A stretch of DNA of 64,000 nt from Oryzias latipes (lineage: Eukaryota > Chordata > Actinopteri > Beloniformes > Adrianichthyidae), in contig NC_019868.2 in NCBI RefSeq assembly GCF_002234675.1, positions 27,542,293 to 27,606,292 on the forward strand, in the 5' to 3' direction. The translations under genes were made by a program, and so were the position numbers. This document shows, in pieces, positions 35,780-51,226 of this stretch. The notes beneath the pieces were generated by a model. That model saw only the letters and a list, made by a program, of their open reading frames with translations. It was not told the DNA's origin and did not search any database. How positions within the stretch are numbered: position 1 is the first letter of the stretch; each line of letters begins with the position of its first letter.

Positions 35780-36225
35780 ACAGATAACTGCTTTGCCATC
35801 CAGACTCTGCTGACGCTCACAGCATCTCCTCATCAGCTCAGTCATCTCCAGCTCCTTCTGAAGACCTTTGACCCGCCTCGCTTCAGTTAGCTGTTGGAAT
35901 CTGATCCTGTTCTTCACTTCACCTCTTTTCTTCTGGATGAGACGGATCATCTAAGTGAAGATCTCCTCACTCTCCTCCACCTGCTGTTGAAGCAGCTGTG
36001 AGATGAGACGGTGTTATGTTCTTCCACAGAGCAGAGAGAACAGATTGTGATCAGTGTGACAGAACATCCTCATCACCTCATCATGACTGGAGGAGCAGAT
36101 GTTCTCTTGCAGGTTCTTGGAGGGTCCCACCAGCTTGTGTTTCTTCAATGCAGCTGCTTTCAAATGAGGCTGAAGGTGTTCCTCCCAGGAAGGAGAAAGG
36201 CTGGTCAGACAGGACTTCAGGGCGT
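35780..36225 (-). pseudogene. TRIM25-like (finTRIM) fragment, copy A: B-box and coiled coil
   Basis: Minus strand from about 36225: LKSCL..., then HLQPHLKAAALKKHKLVGPS and ICSSSHDEVMRMFC, the TRIM B-box pattern with spaced Cys and His. After an acceptor near 35996 a coiled coil follows (EVRRVKGLQKELEMTELMRR-like). An in-frame stop at about 35953 and loss of zinc ligands show decay. RING and SPRY domains are absent. The intact relatives are E3 ubiquitin ligases of fish antiviral immunity; this fragment cannot work. Confidence 0.7.
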
Positions 36226-36239
36226 GTCGTTTTTTCCAG

Positions 36240-37370
<1,131 letters not shown>

Positions 37371-37549
37371 CCATCTAGTGAATAAAAAAATGTACTACAC
37401 TCAAAGTGAACATAGAGAATTATAATTGTGGCTCAAAATAGATCATTTCTATTTCACTTAAGAGCGAATAAATATGTAAATCTTTAAATATATCTGTTAA
37501 TATAAATGTATTTGTAAATACTTGTATATAAAATTATTAAAATTATTTC

Positions 37550-39138
37550 TGGAAGATGCTGCTCCTTTTTTCTCCTCAGAACAAGGATAGAACTTTAGAA
37601 AAGAAAACATCCACAGAGACCTTCATGCAGCAATAAACCAGATCAGGTTTCTCACTCCAGGCCACTGAAGAGCAGGAAACCCGCAGGATCAGAATTTATC
37701 TGCCCCCAGCTGCTCAGGAACTTTGCAGAGCATCTCTGTGATGTACTCACATGTACACCATAGTACCAAAAGTATACACTCACCTGCCTTGACTCACATG
37801 AACTGAAGTGTCGCCCATCCAGTTCAGACTCTGTGCAGGTCAGTCCAGGTCATCCCACAGACTCTGTCCTCCATGTCTTCATGGACCTTGTTGGAAGAGG
37901 AAGGGATGCAGTCCAAAGTGCAGCACCTGGCAGATGGAGCCTCCCCTTGAAGATTCTTAGAGACAGAAACACACATCATGAAAAACAGAAACCTCCTCCA
38001 AATATCATTTCCTATCAATGAACAGAGAACAGCAGAGTGTACCTGTCCTCTGGAGCTGGAACAATGTTTGCTGAGGATGGTGCTGACTGTGGGTCCTGGA
38101 TGGAGCTGAACATCTGTGTGTAGCGTCTAGACCAATTGTTCAAATCCTGCATCCTCACTCTGGAAAAGTCGACTGAGAGAATCCAGCAGCTGCAGGTTCA
38201 TGATGACTGGAAAAGACAAACACATTTATCAAACACACACATTTCAGGTGTGTCTAAACATTTTTCTGTCACTGAATCCTGCTAAAAAGCACAACAAGAA
38301 TGTTAGAATTACATTAGGTATTTAAAAGAAGCCCCAAAATGTACTTTGAACCTGAAGTTGGATTTTTTGATTCAGGAAAATACTTTTTTGTAACATGTTA
38401 CAAATGTAACATCTATCAACTTCACAAAGGAAGTTTCTTCAGTCTGAATCTTCTGAACAGTCAGCCCAGACTCAGCTGTGTGTTTGATGAGGAGCTCAGC
38501 AGACACATCCAGAGATTTCAGGTCAGGGAAATATGAGGAAATGTTCAGATAAAGTCTGAACATGTGAGCAGGATCCAGCTTCATGTCCTGACTAGCAGAC
38601 AGCAAAGAGCTGCCCTGAGACCGTTCACTGCAGTCAGACCAGCATCCCTCACTGTCACTGACGTCACACACAGCCCCCCCTCTCTGAGAGACCACCAGTC
38701 TGCTGGCTTTAACGCTCACATCTGCAGACGTGGAGCCCCGCCTTCTCCGTTTCAGAGACCCCCACCTGCCCCGATCCACGCGCTACATAGTCAAATTCAA
38801 ATGAAGTTTATTTCTATAGCACCTTTCATGGAAAACACAGCTCAAGGTGCTGTACATAAAAACAAACAAGAATGCAGAAAAGAACAATCCCTATTCATGC
38901 AATAAAATAAACAAACACAATTAAACTCATGTACCTTCATCTTCCTCCAAGTGTGACATCATCATCATCACGTTTCCTTCTCCTCATCAAGCTGAACTGG
39001 AGTCTCTGCAGGATTCGTTGTTGATTCTCCTGCAGCTGTCTCTGCTTCTCAGGGCTTTCTGCTGCAGATGAGACATTTTTCAGAAACAAAAACACATCTC
39101 AAACACACACATGAGTGAGATGGAAAAGCCACAGAGTT
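37550..39138 (-). pseudogene. Exon-like fragments of an unidentified or TRIM-related gene family, copy A
   Basis: Several minus-strand segments with splice-like borders recur here, in 48770-50380 and, in part, in 50480-51070. One (38779-38372) contains HMFRLYLNISSYFPDLKSLD and SAELLIKHTAESGLTVQKIQ. Another near 39060-38960 reads EKQRQLQ and NQQRILQRLQ, like a TRIM coiled-coil start. A common fish repeat (ttcaaatgaagtttatttct) lies at 38796-38815. I cannot assign the family with confidence. Recurrence suggests a decayed local gene cluster. Confidence 0.4.
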
Positions 39139-40138
39139 NNNNNNNNNNNNNNNNNNNNNNNNNNNNNNNNNNNNNNNNNNNNNNNNNNNNNNNNNNNNNN
39201 NNNNNNNNNNNNNNNNNNNNNNNNNNNNNNNNNNNNNNNNNNNNNNNNNNNNNNNNNNNNNNNNNNNNNNNNNNNNNNNNNNNNNNNNNNNNNNNNNNNN
39301 NNNNNNNNNNNNNNNNNNNNNNNNNNNNNNNNNNNNNNNNNNNNNNNNNNNNNNNNNNNNNNNNNNNNNNNNNNNNNNNNNNNNNNNNNNNNNNNNNNNN
39401 NNNNNNNNNNNNNNNNNNNNNNNNNNNNNNNNNNNNNNNNNNNNNNNNNNNNNNNNNNNNNNNNNNNNNNNNNNNNNNNNNNNNNNNNNNNNNNNNNNNN
39501 NNNNNNNNNNNNNNNNNNNNNNNNNNNNNNNNNNNNNNNNNNNNNNNNNNNNNNNNNNNNNNNNNNNNNNNNNNNNNNNNNNNNNNNNNNNNNNNNNNNN
39601 NNNNNNNNNNNNNNNNNNNNNNNNNNNNNNNNNNNNNNNNNNNNNNNNNNNNNNNNNNNNNNNNNNNNNNNNNNNNNNNNNNNNNNNNNNNNNNNNNNNN
39701 NNNNNNNNNNNNNNNNNNNNNNNNNNNNNNNNNNNNNNNNNNNNNNNNNNNNNNNNNNNNNNNNNNNNNNNNNNNNNNNNNNNNNNNNNNNNNNNNNNNN
39801 NNNNNNNNNNNNNNNNNNNNNNNNNNNNNNNNNNNNNNNNNNNNNNNNNNNNNNNNNNNNNNNNNNNNNNNNNNNNNNNNNNNNNNNNNNNNNNNNNNNN
39901 NNNNNNNNNNNNNNNNNNNNNNNNNNNNNNNNNNNNNNNNNNNNNNNNNNNNNNNNNNNNNNNNNNNNNNNNNNNNNNNNNNNNNNNNNNNNNNNNNNNN
40001 NNNNNNNNNNNNNNNNNNNNNNNNNNNNNNNNNNNNNNNNNNNNNNNNNNNNNNNNNNNNNNNNNNNNNNNNNNNNNNNNNNNNNNNNNNNNNNNNNNNN
40101 NNNNNNNNNNNNNNNNNNNNNNNNNNNNNNNNNNNNNN
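39139..40138. other. Assembly gap (1,000 N)
   Basis: Exactly 1,000 N, most likely a placeholder of unknown true size. It separates the end of copy A from the truncated start of copy B of the duplication, so the missing sequence probably includes the rest of the second Helentron. Confidence 0.98.
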
Positions 40139-43100
40139 TTTTTGAATCCATTTTTCGTCTTGTTGCTGTCTTTTTGGGTTCTACAGTTGACATCTAACGA
40201 AGTGTCATGGAAGAGGCTCTCTTTGCAGAGGTTCAGGGAGTTACTTTCTGCAGGACTTCCTAAGAAAGGGCTAAATGTATTGGAAGCAGAAAAAACAACA
40301 ACACCAACTATTTCAAACTCTGTGAGGACAATGCCCTCGACTGACCTCTGCAGGTAGTCGTGAACTTCACCCACAGAGTCAAAAAACAAAACTACGCTGG
40401 ATCCATCAGGGACCCTCATCCCTTCAGGACTGCGAGAATGGGAGTCTACAATAGCCCAGCGTCCCATTCTCAGCAATGACGGCACACGTGTTCTCACACA
40501 GTGTCAGCAGACACGTGTTGTACTTTGCCGTCATCCTAGCCAGCCCCTCCCTCAGGGGAACCAACACACCCACATCAACAAATTCACCCGAATTGATTTT
40601 AGCATCCCCACTAACAACTTCCCCAAAATCACAGGACAGTTCAACCCCATCTACCACTACTTGATCTGGAAGATCAGTCACTCTCAGAAAACCTGCAGAG
40701 TCAGTGATTTTGTTCCGTCTCTGCAGGTCCGAGTAAACCTGATCTCCAGCAAGCAGCACAGAATCTAACTCACAACTGTCCCACTGAAACACACCTTTAA
40801 CAGTGTGCTTGGCAGCAGCCACCAAAGAGATGGCCATGCACTGCCGCCCACTGTTGCTCCCAAACAGCTCACTGCCCTGGTGAAACGATCCTCTGATGCT
40901 GGGGAACTTTAACGTACCAGCAGCAGGACCAGGACCAGGCTCCTGGACCTCAGAGGTTAGCAGCTCATCATCCGAGGAGCCAAACGTTACACCAACCTCC
41001 ATGTCAACTGAACTAGAGTCTGACACAACCTCAACACTAGAACTGGCAGGAGCAGGAACCACTTCACTCAAGTTTTCAGAGGAACCAAACAGGATTACAG
41101 GGTCTGAACTTGGCTGAACCACACAGCAGATGCAGGAAGGAGAACAGCTCTTACCTTTGCTGCTCTTCTTACCTCCTGCAGCAGGCTGTCCACGCTGCTG
41201 CTGGTCCTTTAGAAAAAAGGAGAAAAGAAAAACATTACTTTAAAAAGGATACAAGGCTTAGGAAGCATTTTGATCATACTTGCCCAAGAATCATGTCTGC
41301 TACTAAAGGAGCACACAAACAAGCATGTCAAGCTTAAAATGACTATAAATAAATAAAGTTTCACTCCTAAAGACAATATTGAGCCTTTTTCTTTTCTTCT
41401 CTCACCTGGTCCACAGGCCGCTCCACCGTCACGTCCTTGGTAGGAGACCTAGGTGTCACCCCCACACGGTCCTGCATGCAAACATGAAATGTATTTAATG
41501 TCACACTTTTACCATAAACTTAGGTGCTGCAGCATTCTGACTAAATGAAACTACAAAGTCATTATACCTGGGCAGGAACCCTCTCCTTCCTGGCACGCCT
41601 GGCAGGTGAAGGCCGGGGTTTCACCTCCACGTGCTCGGGGACCTCCGCCTTAGTGAAAAGAACACAAAAATACACACCATTATATGTGTTTAACAAAGAA
41701 CATCTCACTATAAAAATCTATTTTGACCTCTACAACACACAACATTAATGTGTCCTCTTCTTACCTGGGGCCTGGGGGCAGCCCTCTGGGATGCAGCCAC
41801 AGCCCTCCGGCCACGTCTAGCACGAGACGTCTGAGGAATAATGACAAACACCAGAAAAAAGGTATTTAGGAGCAGTTATAAAGCTATTCTGAACTCTGAG
41901 CATCAAGACAAAACACTTACCTTGTTCCCAGCGGGAACAGGCGCAGCAGCTCCAGCACAGTCCAGATCTGACGGGTAAAATTTGTCCATCAGATCCAGAA
42001 TAGCAGGGCTGAAGCGCACGGGCGACACCGGGAGAGGAGCAGCCTGTGGAATAGAAAACACAGAAATGTTATCATGTGGACACAACACACACACTGCAGT
42101 TTTATATTTCCTGCAACTCACCTGCTCCAATCCCCGCCCGTGCCAGGATGCCAGAGGAGAGCGGTCTGCACCCGAAGGACTGGCTTTCTGTAGAGAGTGA
42201 GAAAGAAAGAGAAAACTATTTAGACACTTGAACTAGCCTCTTCCATGGACCACAGACCTGCTCTGCACACGCCACTTCTGGTCTGGCTTTCAGGAAGCTG
42301 GATTCACCTTGAACACATGGACAAGTTTAAAACAGGAAAAATCCTTTCATTTGTATGAAATGAGCTAACGCTTACCTTTGCCTTCCCTACCTTGCAAGCC
42401 CACTCAAAAGGGTTGGTTGGAGGAGGGGACACAGGGTGCTCCCTCACAACCACCTTAGGAGTGACTCGCCGCACGGCAGGCCGGGGCGACGCAGGAGGAG
42501 GCGCCTGGACCTCTGGCTCCACCAGCTGCAGAGCAGAGTAGTTCCACAGCAGGGAAGCCAGAAGGACCATCCCTCCATCGTCACTCAGGTGGACCTGAGA
42601 GACACAAAAAAACAAGAAAACCCCACGAGATTTGATTTGAGACTTATTGTACCGAGAAAAGCTGTCTGCATCAAAAACAACCAGAACCATCAACCTACCC
42701 CATCGCGGGCCCACAGCTCCAAGTGGTCCAAGCTGAAGTGCTCAGCAACAGACAGGTACTTAATGCCTGCACAGGAATGAAAGTTAGTGAACTGTTCCCC
42801 CAGACAATCATCTACATGACAACCAACAAGGACATGATGTTATACCCATCTGCGCCGCCACTCGGTTGAAGTCCTGGCGGAGGAACGTCTGCAGGTCCGG
42901 GGCCACAGTCAGGCGAGGCGGGAAGTCCAGGACGAAGAGCTGGTAAAACAATCCCACACAAACCAGCTTCAGTAATTACACTTTCTGCTGCTGCATCCCC
43001 CTCTGCTTCTCTTCAACGTGCAACGTTTAAAACACACTTACCTTGGACCACTTGGACTGGAGCAGAGTCAAGAGCCGCCTGAAGTCCACAGCTGCCTCGG

Positions 43101-43725
43101 GGAGCGTCCGGCTGGCCGTCAGGTTGTTGCTGGGGGCGAGAAGACACACAAGATCGGGGGTACGTGGAATGTTTGCGTGCCTTACCTCTTTGTACAGCTC
43201 GGCTGCACTGGCGCCAGGGGTGGACATGAACCCGAAGGTCATGCCCCCACCCCCAGGCATCCGGACGATCCCGTCCACCAGGGCGCGAAGGTGGGAGTCT
43301 CCTACCACCAGGACGAACTGGAACACATGCAGTTGTTGTCATAGCCATAACTTACACTGGGTAACCGTCAGTCACAGGTACGTTACCTTCTCCCCGGGAG
43401 ACTCTGGCGGCACAAGGCACTTGTGGCTCTTCCCGGTGGCAGAAGACACTGGCCACCTACGTACGGGGTGCCTAAACCCAGTGCCGGAGCCTGGGAAACA
43501 CAAAACGTTAGGGTGTGTTCTCTTTTTAGCCAACAGCACATGCACATGCATCAATTCATAAAAGATTAGGGAGCAGAATAAAACTGATGCAATAATGGAG
43601 AGAGAAAAAAATCTCAGTTACTTACGTGAACTCGGAGCACTCGGGCTTGGATGGCCAGTCGGTCCCAGATCCATGGGCACGAAGTTCCTGGCACGGGCTC
43701 TGCGGTGGTCCTTGCCCCGTGGCAT
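40139..43725 (-). pseudogene. Second Helentron gene copy, 5' part only, frameshifted
   Basis: This matches 28430-32038 of copy A exon for exon (ATG exon 43725-43626, hydrolase exon 43317-43042, final exon from 41103). The hydrolase exons are intact, including GDSH and DGVHLSDD. In the final exon an extra C near 40463 shifts the frame just before the Asp-x-His of the C76-like domain, and an extra T near 40187 shifts it again. Everything from OTU onward lies in or beyond the gap. It could still give a short SGNH-containing protein of about 640 residues ending soon after the frameshift. Sequencing error next to the gap is an alternative to true mutation. Confidence 0.8.
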
Positions 43726-46360
43726 CTACACAAAGATCATAAACACACAAAAACACACAAAAAACACTTTTAGCACAACCAGTAATTTTATAATATAAGA
43801 TCATTTTGTCCAATATACATTAAAACTAATTTTCCTTGACAATATAAATAATAGCAGTACGTTTAAAAAGCATTGTATGTTTCTTTCAGAATAAACTTAA
43901 GAAAAAGATTTACAGCAAGCAAAAATAGTTGCCACTGTAGGTGAGCAGTCAATCTTTTATTCAGTATTTCTATTAATCTATTCCAAAACACAGAATGAAA
44001 TAGTGTGCTATATATCTTTTTTGTTTTAAAAAACAGATATTAAAGAAAATATAACTTTTTGCTGAGCACTGCAGCAGCAGAAGCAGGACATGCTAAAATT
44101 CACATGGACAGTCAGCCCAGAAATAAGATAAATCTGGCCAAGCAGCAGGAAATTACCAAAACGACAATAAGAAAATAAAAACAAAAATCAGCCAGGTGCA
44201 TTAACAGGCCTCTTTCATGTCAGGAAAACTGATTTAGTGCAGCAACCAGCATGTTCAAAATGTTTGCAGCAGAAAAACCCGTCTGACTTCTGACTGTGCA
44301 GCTGCAAGTTACATTTATTACAATTAAGATTTTTATCTGAATTATCAATTCATTAAAAAAAAAAAAGTTGAAATACTAGAAAGATTTTTTTTAAATCTTT
44401 TTTGTTTTAACAAACAGATCTTAAAGAAAATCTAACTTTTTACCAATATTTTCCTCCAGAGGATACACAGATCACAAACAGGCCTTTAATTTCGCATCAA
44501 GTCAGCAGATAAACTTTACAGTTTCAGGAGATCCTCAGCCATAAATCCACAGATCTGACTAAATTCAACTTAATCATTTGGCTGAGGTTACACTATCTCA
44601 CAAACTTGCATCAAAAACAACATGCAGCTCCATGAGTGATCAGTACTTTCATTTAGAAGAAACCAGCTGCACCAGCAAGCCCAAACCATCCATAGGTGAA
44701 TTCACACTAAAAATCATAGCATTCAAATTAAATCTACCAAATAGAATCAATCACAACATCCAGGAGTCAACAGTAACAGTCACTGCGAAGACAGTAACTA
44801 ATACATAATAGCATCTACCTACATGCAAATGTAACCCAATGTGAGTCACATTTCAGGTAAAATGAACAAAAAAAAAAGAATCCTAGCAGGTTCTATTTGT
44901 AATGATCTTACAAATCCATGTGAACTTGGAACATTTTAAACACAAAATAACTACCCCAATTTAAAAATGTCATATGTTTTAATAAACTCCTAATGACTTA
45001 ACAAAAGAACATTTATTTAATAAATGCTTTACCTCTTTGACAAAAGATTTAGAACATAGCTGAAATTTTTTCATGTGCAGTTTTTTTTTTAAAATGCAAC
45101 TTTTAATGCATTTTAAGACATTTTTAGTTCTAAACTGAATGAAAGCAATACAATCAGCACTGAATTGAATAACAGTAAAATATATATAAAATCACCAAGC
45201 AATAACAATAAAATTAGACAATGCCACAGCAATAAAGCAGCAAACCGCATTAACAGATGGGTGAACACCGACCAACCCCCCCCCCCCCCCCCCACACACA
45301 CACCATTCCGGCAACATCAAACACACCGACTGTCCTCTGAAGTTAAAGCTAAAGCCCAGTCGAAGCTAAGCCACTAATAAACTACACAAATGCAACACTC
45401 ACAACAGCAAAAATATGAAACACGAGCATTTTGCTCTCAATACTTTAACTTTGGGTAATTCCATACTGACAAAGCTAACACAAACTAGCTTGCTTCAGAA
45501 AAAACGTCCACTTGATGTTAAGATAACTTCAACACGAGGCAAGGTCACTGATAAAAATCACACAAATGCAACACTCATGTTCACAACAGCAGCAAAATAA
45601 ACCAAGCATTTTACTCTCAAATACTTACAAGTTTGGGTCTGGACTAGCTAGCTAACGCGCTAGCTAGCTAGCTTCAAAATGTTATCCTTGAAGTTAAGCT
45701 AACTTCAACACGAGGCAAAGTCACCGATAAAATTACACAAATAATGCAACACTCATCTTAACAACAGCAGCAAAATAATCCAAGCATTTTACTCAAATAC
45801 TTTTAAATTTGGGTCTTTCAATGTACTGGCTTGCTAACGCTAGTTTAGCTAGCTTAAAACGGGAATGCTTTGAAGTTCGGCTAAACTTCGACACACAGCA
45901 AACAAAGTGACTACTAAAAATGCAACACTCTTTTTACAACAGCAGAAATATAAAGCACAAGCATTTTACTCTCAAATACGTCTGAGATATTTATAAAACG
46001 CTTACCTTCTCGACCTAAAAAGTGGGCCGGGGCAACAAAATGGAGTCCTACAGAGACAGAGTAGAAAAGAAAAAACGGGGGGATGGGTGGAGAAGTAAAA
46101 ACTCTTCGTGGAAATAGATGGAGTTAAATCCTCTTTTGGTCGAAGTAACAGGCAGTAGAGATCCTTCTCTGGCGAAAAACAGCCGATCCTCTGGGTGCAG
46201 AAACCAAGGAAAACCTTTTCTCACAGAGCTCTGACAGACACGTCCGATCACTCAGAAGTCCCGTGGGAAAAGGGACGAATTCACCACCGTTCCAGAAGCT
46301 TCTACCACCTTGGACCAATCACAGACAGCCACACCCCAATTTTTCTACGTGATTGGATAG
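43726..46360 (-). other. Intron 1, first exon and promoter region of the second Helentron copy
   Basis: This is homologous to 32039-34860. It lacks about 210 bases present in copy A around 32700-32910 (junction near 44385). It keeps the tandem repeat, the first-exon donor near 46010 and the upstream ACCAATCAC box (about 46314), and its C tract (about 45276-45292) is longer. Confidence 0.6.
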
Positions 46361-47272
46361 AAAACGGGCAAAACCATTTGTAGGACTTTTGCAACTACAA
46401 AATCATAATACTTTATTATTCACAACGTTTTAAGAACCGACTCAGCATTACTTACTGTTTGCAGAAAAAAAGAGTGAATCTGTGAATTACAACAATGACA
46501 ATGCTTTTATATAAAATAGTATCAGCATTTATTTAATTCCTTTCAAAATTTGTCTACAGCAGCTTCACAAAATGGTGGCTCCCTGGTGGAACAAAAACGT
46601 TTATTATATAATGTATTTTTTATAAATGACTCTTTTGTGACATTTCTAAGCAATACAAACTAATTTGACATAAAATACACCTTTGTGAATGGACAAGATG
46701 TGTTTTTTTTTATCATACTTTGTTAGCAGAGAGCAGTTTTTTAATTGACTTATGAGCATGTAGCACAACAGTTAAAATGTATTTACATTTTAACTGTCTG
46801 TATCAATGCCCCCCCCCCCCCTTAAAACCTGATTACTATTTTCAATTTAAATAAAAAAATACCTTTGTATTTAAAAATGATTATAGATTTTTTTGGTTAC
46901 ATTTGTTCCCCTAAAATTTGGGAGCCTATTTTTAAGTACAAAGCATCTTTATCTCATCAGAAAAATGAAATACCCACCTGTCCACATTCAATGAGGTTTG
47001 AACTGCTCCATTTCTCCTTTAAAGATTGATGGGTTTCTTTAATTCTGGCCTAACATGAAATTTTTTTAACATGTTCACACACAGAAAGTTTTTTGATTTC
47101 TTACAAAAAGTGAAAATTGTCACCACATCAGTATGTAAGCTAGATGAGCTTTTGTGAGTGTTACATGTCAATCATTGTAGTTTATGGGAAGCATTCAAGC
47201 ATCTTCACTCAGTGAGAAAATGACAGAATACCACGTTGACTTGATTTATTCATATCACAAAGAACACAGGTG

Positions 47273-47735
47273 TCAGTGACAGATAACTGCTTTGCCATCC
47301 CGACTCTGCTGACGCTCACAGCATCTCCTCATCAGCTCAGTCATCTCCTGCTGCAGCTCCTTCTGAAGACCTTTGACCCGCCTCACTTCAGTTAGCTGTT
47401 GGAATCTGATCCTGTTCTTCACTTCACCTCTTCTCTTCTGGATGAGACGGATCATCTCAGTGAAGACCTCCCGACTCTCCTCCACCTGCTGTTGAAGCAG
47501 CTGTGAGATGAGACAGTGTTATGTTCTTCCACAGAGCAGAGAGAACAGATTGTGATCAGTGCGACAGAACATCCTCATCACCTCATCATGACTGGAGGAG
47601 CAGATATTCTCCTGCAGGTTCTTGGAGGGTCCCACCAGCTTGTGTTTCTTCAATGCAGCTGCTTTCAAATGAGGCTGAAGGTGTTCCTCACAGGAAGGAG
47701 CAAAGCAGGTCAGACAGGACTTCAGGGCGAGTCGT
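47273..47735 (-). pseudogene. TRIM25-like (finTRIM) fragment, copy B
   Basis: A better-preserved version of 35780-36225. From about 47732: ALKSCLTCFAPSCEEHLQPH, the B-box zinc ligands, then NICSSSHDEVMRMFCRTDH. A 1-base shift before EEHNTVS breaks the frame. After an acceptor at 47501 the coiled coil VEESREVFTEMIRLIQKRR to ELQQEMTELMRR is open to a TGA at 47273. RING and SPRY are missing, so it is not a functional ligase. Confidence 0.75.
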
Positions 47736-47739
47736 ATTT

Positions 47740-48600
<861 letters not shown>

Positions 48601-48769
48601 AGTGGACAAAAAAATTGTACTACACTCAGAGTGAACATAGCGAATTATTATTGTGGCTCAAAATAAATTATTTCTATTTCACTTATGAGCGAATAAATAT
48701 GTAAATCTTTAAATATATCTGTTAATATAAATGTATTTGTAAATACTTGTAAATAAAATTATTAAAATT

Positions 48770-50380
48770 ATTTCTGGAAGATCCTGCTACTTTGTTCTCC
48801 TCAGAACAAGGACAGAACTTTAGAAAAGAAAACATCCACAGAGACCTTCATGCAGCAATAAACCACATCAGGTTTCTCACTCCAGGCCACTGAAGAGCAG
48901 GAAACCAGCAGGATCAGAATTTATCTGCCCCCAGCTGCTGAGGAACTTTGCAGAGCATCTCTGTGATGTACTCACATGTACACTATAGTACCAAAAGTAT
49001 ACGCTCACCTGCCTTGACTCACATGAACTGAAGTGTCGTCCCCCACTAACCCATCCAGTTCAGACTCTGTGCAGGTCAGTCCAGGTCATCCCACAGACTC
49101 TGTCCTCCATGTCTTCATGGACCGTGTTGGAAGAGGAAGGGATGCAGTCCAAAGTGCAGCACCTGGCAGATGGAGCCCCCCCTTGAAGATTCTTAGAGAC
49201 AGAAACACACATCATGAAAAACAGAAACCTCCTCCAAATATCATTTCCTATCAATGAACAGAGAACAGCAGAGTGTACCTGTCCTCTGGAGCTGGAACAA
49301 TGTTTGCTGAGGATGGTGCTGACTGTGGGTCCTGGATGGAGCTGAACGTCTGTGTGTAGCGTCTAGACCAATTGTTCAAATCCTGCATCCTCACTCTGGA
49401 AAATTCAACCCTGAGAATCCAGCAGCTGCAGGTTCATGATGACTGGAAAAGACAAACACATTTATCAAATACACACATTTCAGGTGTGTCTAAACATTTT
49501 TCTGTCACTGAGTCCTGCTAAAAAACACAACAAGGATGTTAGAATTACATTAGGTATTTAAAAGAAGCCCCAAAATGTACTTTGAACCTGAAGTTGGATT
49601 TTTTGATTCAGGAAAAAACTTTTTTGTAACATGTTACAAATGTGACATTTATCAACTTTACAAAGGAAGTTTCTTCAGTCTGAATCTTCTGATCAGTCAG
49701 CTCAGACTCAGCCGTGTGTTTGATGAGGAGCTCAGCAGACACATCCAGAGATTTCAGGTCAGGGAAATATGAGGAAATGTTCAGATAAAGTCTGAACATG
49801 TGAGCAGGATCCAGCTTCATGTCCTGACTAGCAGACAGCAAAGAGCTGCCCTGAGACCGTTCACTGCAGTCAAACCAGCATCCTTCACTGTCACTGCCGT
49901 CGCACAGTCCCCCCCCTCTGAGAGACCACCAGTCTGTTGGCTTTAACGCTCAGATCTGCAGACGTGGAGCCCCGCCTTCTCCGTTTCAGAGACCCCCACC
50001 TGCCCCGATCCACGCGCTACATAGTCAAATTCAAATGAAGTGTATTTCTATAGCACCTTTCATGGAAAACACAGCTCAAGGTGCTGTACATAAAAACAAA
50101 CAAGAATGCAGAAAAGAACAATCCCTATTCATGCAATAAAATAAACAAACACAATTAAACTCATGTACCTTCATCTTCCTCCAAGTGTGACATCATCATC
50201 ATCACGTTTCCTTCTCCTCATCAAGCTGAACTGGAGTCTCTGCAGGATTCGTTGTTGATTCTCCTGCAGCTGTCTCTGCTTCTCAGGGCTTTCTGCTGCA
50301 GATGAGACATTTTTCAGAAACAAAAACACATCTCAAACACACACATGAGTGAGATGGAAAAGCCACAGAGTTCTTAGTTG
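48770..50380 (-). pseudogene. Exon-like fragments of an unidentified or TRIM-related family, copy B
   Basis: Counterpart of 37550-39138. Clear segments: 49841-49608 (HMFRLYLNISSYFPDLKSLD; SELTDQKIQTEETSF), about 49420-49260 (MQDLNNWSRRYTQTFSSIQD, ending at a donor GTACAC), and about 50300-50200 (EKQRQLQENQQRILQRLQ, TRIM coiled-coil-like). Order and phase do not give one gene. Confidence 0.4.
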
Positions 50381-50479
50381 GACAATCAGATAGTTGAGAA
50401 ATCTATTTTCTAAATCTGGACCCTCCAGAAAAAAAACATCCTACACCACCATCAAAGATCCTCAAATGTCACAGTAAAA

Positions 50480-51070
50480 GAGGAGGATTTCTTTAAGGAA
50501 GATGCTGCTACTTTGTTCTCCTAAGAACAAGGACAGAACTTTAGAAAAGAAAACATCCACAGAGACCTTCATGCAGCAATAAACCAGATCAGGTTTCTCA
50601 CTCCAGGCCACTGAAGAGCAGGGAAGCAGCTGAGGGCAGATGACATCAGGACTCTGTGCAGGCCAGTCCAGTTCATCCACACCAGACTCTGTCCTCTGAC
50701 TCTGATTAGAGTATGTTAGAATGTTAGAATGACATTGGGTATTTTTTAACAAGCTCTAAAAGTACTTTGAACCTTGCTCCTTTTACATCTAGATCCAGTT
50801 AAGAAGCCACTTAACAATAAAAACTAATGAAAGTAAAGTTGGATTTTTTTTTATTCAGGATAAAATCTTATTTTTTATATCATGTGTTCAATCAGTCTTA
50901 GCTTTATATCAGAAAATTAAACCTAGGAACAAATGTGACATCTATCAACTTTATAAAGGAGATTTCTTCAGTCTGAATCTTCTGAACAGTCAGCTCAGAC
51001 TCACTTGTGTGTTTGATGAGGAGCTCAGCAGACACATCCAGAGATTTCAGGTCAGGTAAATATGAGGAAA
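50480..51070 (-). pseudogene. Third, compressed copy of the same exon-like fragments
   Basis: 50500-50640 matches 48779-48900. 50940-51070 matches the PDLKSLDVSAELLIKHT exon at 49660-49790, with the intervening kilobase missing. It supports an old local gene family rather than one recent duplication. Confidence 0.5.
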
Positions 51071-51226
51071 TGTTCAGCTAAACTGCCATTAGTCACCTCT
51101 GGTTTTTTAGCAGCTCGCTGGGTCTTCCACCTTTCAAAAGGTCACAGGGAGCATCGATGGCTTCCACATATGAATAAAGGGCCTAAAAGAAAATGCAGTT
51201 TGTTATTTTAACAGGAAACTTTTTTA

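Noticed and set aside
39049..40497. Long frames running through the N gap
   Set aside because: They exist only because N is translated as unknown residues.
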